Shown one piece after another: positions 6,401 to 7,584 of a stretch of 7,584 bases of DNA; the stretch's first letter is position 1, and each line of letters starts with the position of its first letter. Source of the stretch: Pseudomonadota bacterium (GTDB lineage: Bacteria; Desulfobacterota; Desulfobulbia; Desulfobulbales; Desulfobulbaceae). The notes beneath the pieces were generated by a model. That model was given only the letters and a program-made list of their open reading frames with translations, was not told the origin of the DNA and did no database searches. The position numbers and the translations under genes were made by a program. Location of the stretch: assembly GCA_009778235.1 (NCBI GenBank), contig WRKE01000228.1:1-7584 (forward strand), read 5' to 3'.

Positions 6401-7584
6401 ATATGCGGGTCGCACTGGTCCACTATCATCTGCAACACGGCGGAGTGACCCGGATCGTCTGCCACCAGCAAAAGGCGCTCAGCCAGCGGGGTATCACCTC
6501 GGTGGCCCTGATCGGGAAACCGCCGGCGGTCCGGGAGGCGGGCACTTTTCGGGTTGTTCCCGGTTTGCAGTACGAAGCGGAACGGCCGTCCGTGTCACCG
6601 TCTGAACTTGCGGCCCAGATGCGAACCGAGGCCAGGGCGGCCCTGGGTGGTCCTCCTGATCTTTGGCATGTGCACAACCACAGCCTGGGCAAGAACCTGG
6701 TTCTGCCGCTTGTTCTGGAGCATCTGATCGCCCGCGGCGAGCGAATCCTGTTCCATATCCACGATTTTGCCGAGGATGGCCGGCCGGCCAACTACCGGGC
6801 CATGCTCGCCGTCATGGCGGCGGGGTGCCGGCGGACCCTGGCAGCCCTTCTTTACCCCCGGGGCGAGCATCTTCACTACGCCGTGCTTAACCACCGCGAT
6901 TATCGACTCATTGAGGAGGCCGGGCTTGCCGCCGACCACCTCCATTTACTGCACAATCCCGTGGAGTTGGGACCAGTGGGCCCTTCGGCGTTCAAGGCCC
7001 CCGCCGATCAGCCGCCGCTTTGGCTCTATCCCACCCGCGCCATCCGCCGCAAGAATCTGGGCGAGTTCCTGCTCTGGTCGGCGTTGGCCCCCGCGGGCAC
7101 CCGCTTCGGTACCACCTCAGGACCGGGAAATCCCGCGAATCACCTCTATTATAGGCGTTGGCGGCAATTGGCCAGGGAATTGGACCTGCCGATCCAGTTC
7201 GAGTTGGTGGCCCCGGGCGGACCAAGTTTTGTCGAGCTGCTGGGCCGGGCGAAGGTGGCGGTGACCACCAGTGTGGCCGAGGGGTTCGGCATGGCCTTTC
7301 TCGAACCCTGGTCGCTCGGGGTGCCGGTTTTTGGCCGCAACCTGCCGGAGATCATGCCTCCTGCCGGCAATGGGGATCTCAGTCAGCCCTGGACCTATGA
7401 CCGGTTGGAGGTCCCCCTGGATTGGCTCGGCCGCGCTCGGGTCGAACAGGCGGCGCGGGAAGGTTTGCGGCATTTTCTGGCCAGCTACGGACGCGATCCG
7501 GCCAAGGACGATGTGTTCCGGGTGCTGGCGGCCTGGATCCGGGAGGGCAGAATTGATTTCGGCAGGTTGGACGAGCCGCTGCAG
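6397..7584 (+). CDS. GT4-type glycosyltransferase, 3' end cut
   Basis: The frame is open from ATG 6397 to the last base (396 codons, no stop), so the C-terminus lies outside. It is a GT-B fold, retaining-type glycosyltransferase resembling family GT4. The N-terminal domain opens with RVALVHYHLQHGGVTR, the glycine-bearing first loop, followed by DLWHVHNH and LFHIHDFAEDG. The C-terminal domain starts near residue 209 with LYPTRAIRRKN, whose Arg/Lys (R218, K219) would bind the donor phosphates. It ends with the E-x7-E motif in AEGFGMAFLEPWSLGVPV (E295 and E303). It probably adds a sugar from a nucleotide-sugar donor in the cytoplasm. The ATGA overlap with gpgS suggests the acceptor is glucosyl-3-phosphoglycerate, glucosylglycerate or a derivative, as in mannosylglucosylglycerate pathways. 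That is inference; donor and acceptor cannot be read from sequence. The first ATG (6397) has a tight ribosome-site spacing; ATG 6403 is equally possible. Confidence 0.85.
   Translation, partial: MNMRVALVHYHLQHGGVTRIVCHQQKALSQRGITSVALIGKPPAVREAGTFRVVPGLQYEAERPSVSPSELAAQMRTEARAALGGPPDLWHVHNHSLGKNLVLPLVLEHLIARGERILFHIHDFAEDGRPANYRAMLAVMAAGCRRTLAALLYPRGEHLHYAVLNHRDYRLIEEAGLAADHLHLLHNPVELGPVGPSAFKAPADQPPLWLYPTRAIRRKNLGEFLLWSALAPAGTRFGTTSGPGNPANHLYYRRWRQLARELDLPIQFELVAPGGPSFVELLGRAKVAVTTSVAEGFGMAFLEPWSLGVPVFGRNLPEIMPPAGNGDLSQPWTYDRLEVPLDWLGRARVEQAAREGLRHFLASYGRDPAKDDVFRVLAAWIREGRIDFGRLDEPLQ

Noticed and set aside
5477..6415. Minus-strand open frame (312 codons) opposite gpgS
   Set aside because: It is antisense to all the conserved GpgS motifs and has no recognisable domain or start site.

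Overview
The window is 7,584 bases of GC-rich bacterial DNA with every gene on the + strand. It looks like a member of the Desulfobacterota, perhaps a Desulfobulbales-type organism. That is an inference from the GC-rich codon use and the gene set (a phasin-like protein paired with UbiB, a stand-alone RapZ C-terminal domain, and GpgS); no taxonomic marker gene is present. There are seven protein genes, two of them cut by the window edges. I see no RNA gene, CRISPR array or intact insertion sequence.

Left block (1-5070): five tightly spaced genes. First is the C-terminal two thirds or so of an HD-domain dNTP triphosphohydrolase. It overlaps by 16 bases a ClC-type anion transporter with two C-terminal CBS domains. 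Next come a short stand-alone RapZ C-terminal domain protein, a phasin-like coiled-coil protein (COG3937 type) and a full-length UbiB/AarF atypical kinase. The gaps are 45, 71 and 6 bases. The 71-base gap before the phasin gene carries a perfect 5-3-5 palindrome, so the phasin-ubiB pair may have its own control.

Middle (5071-5380): a 310-base non-coding stretch. It has a small GC hairpin directly after the ubiB stop, a striking A/T-rich interrupted hairpin (5135-5173), and a possible sigma-70-like promoter that would drive the next operon.

Right block (5381-7584): gpgS, encoding glucosyl-3-phosphoglycerate synthase, overlaps by ATGA a GT4-type glycosyltransferase that runs off the window end. 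Together they suggest synthesis of a glucosylglycerate-based compatible solute or a larger glycoside built on it. The next gene, outside the window, would be informative, since a phosphatase is expected in such a pathway.

The most interesting points are the altered anion-site residues of the ClC protein, the gpgS-GT4 pair, the RapZ C-terminal domain without its ATPase half, and the unusual intergenic hairpin. I found no clearly new multi-gene system.
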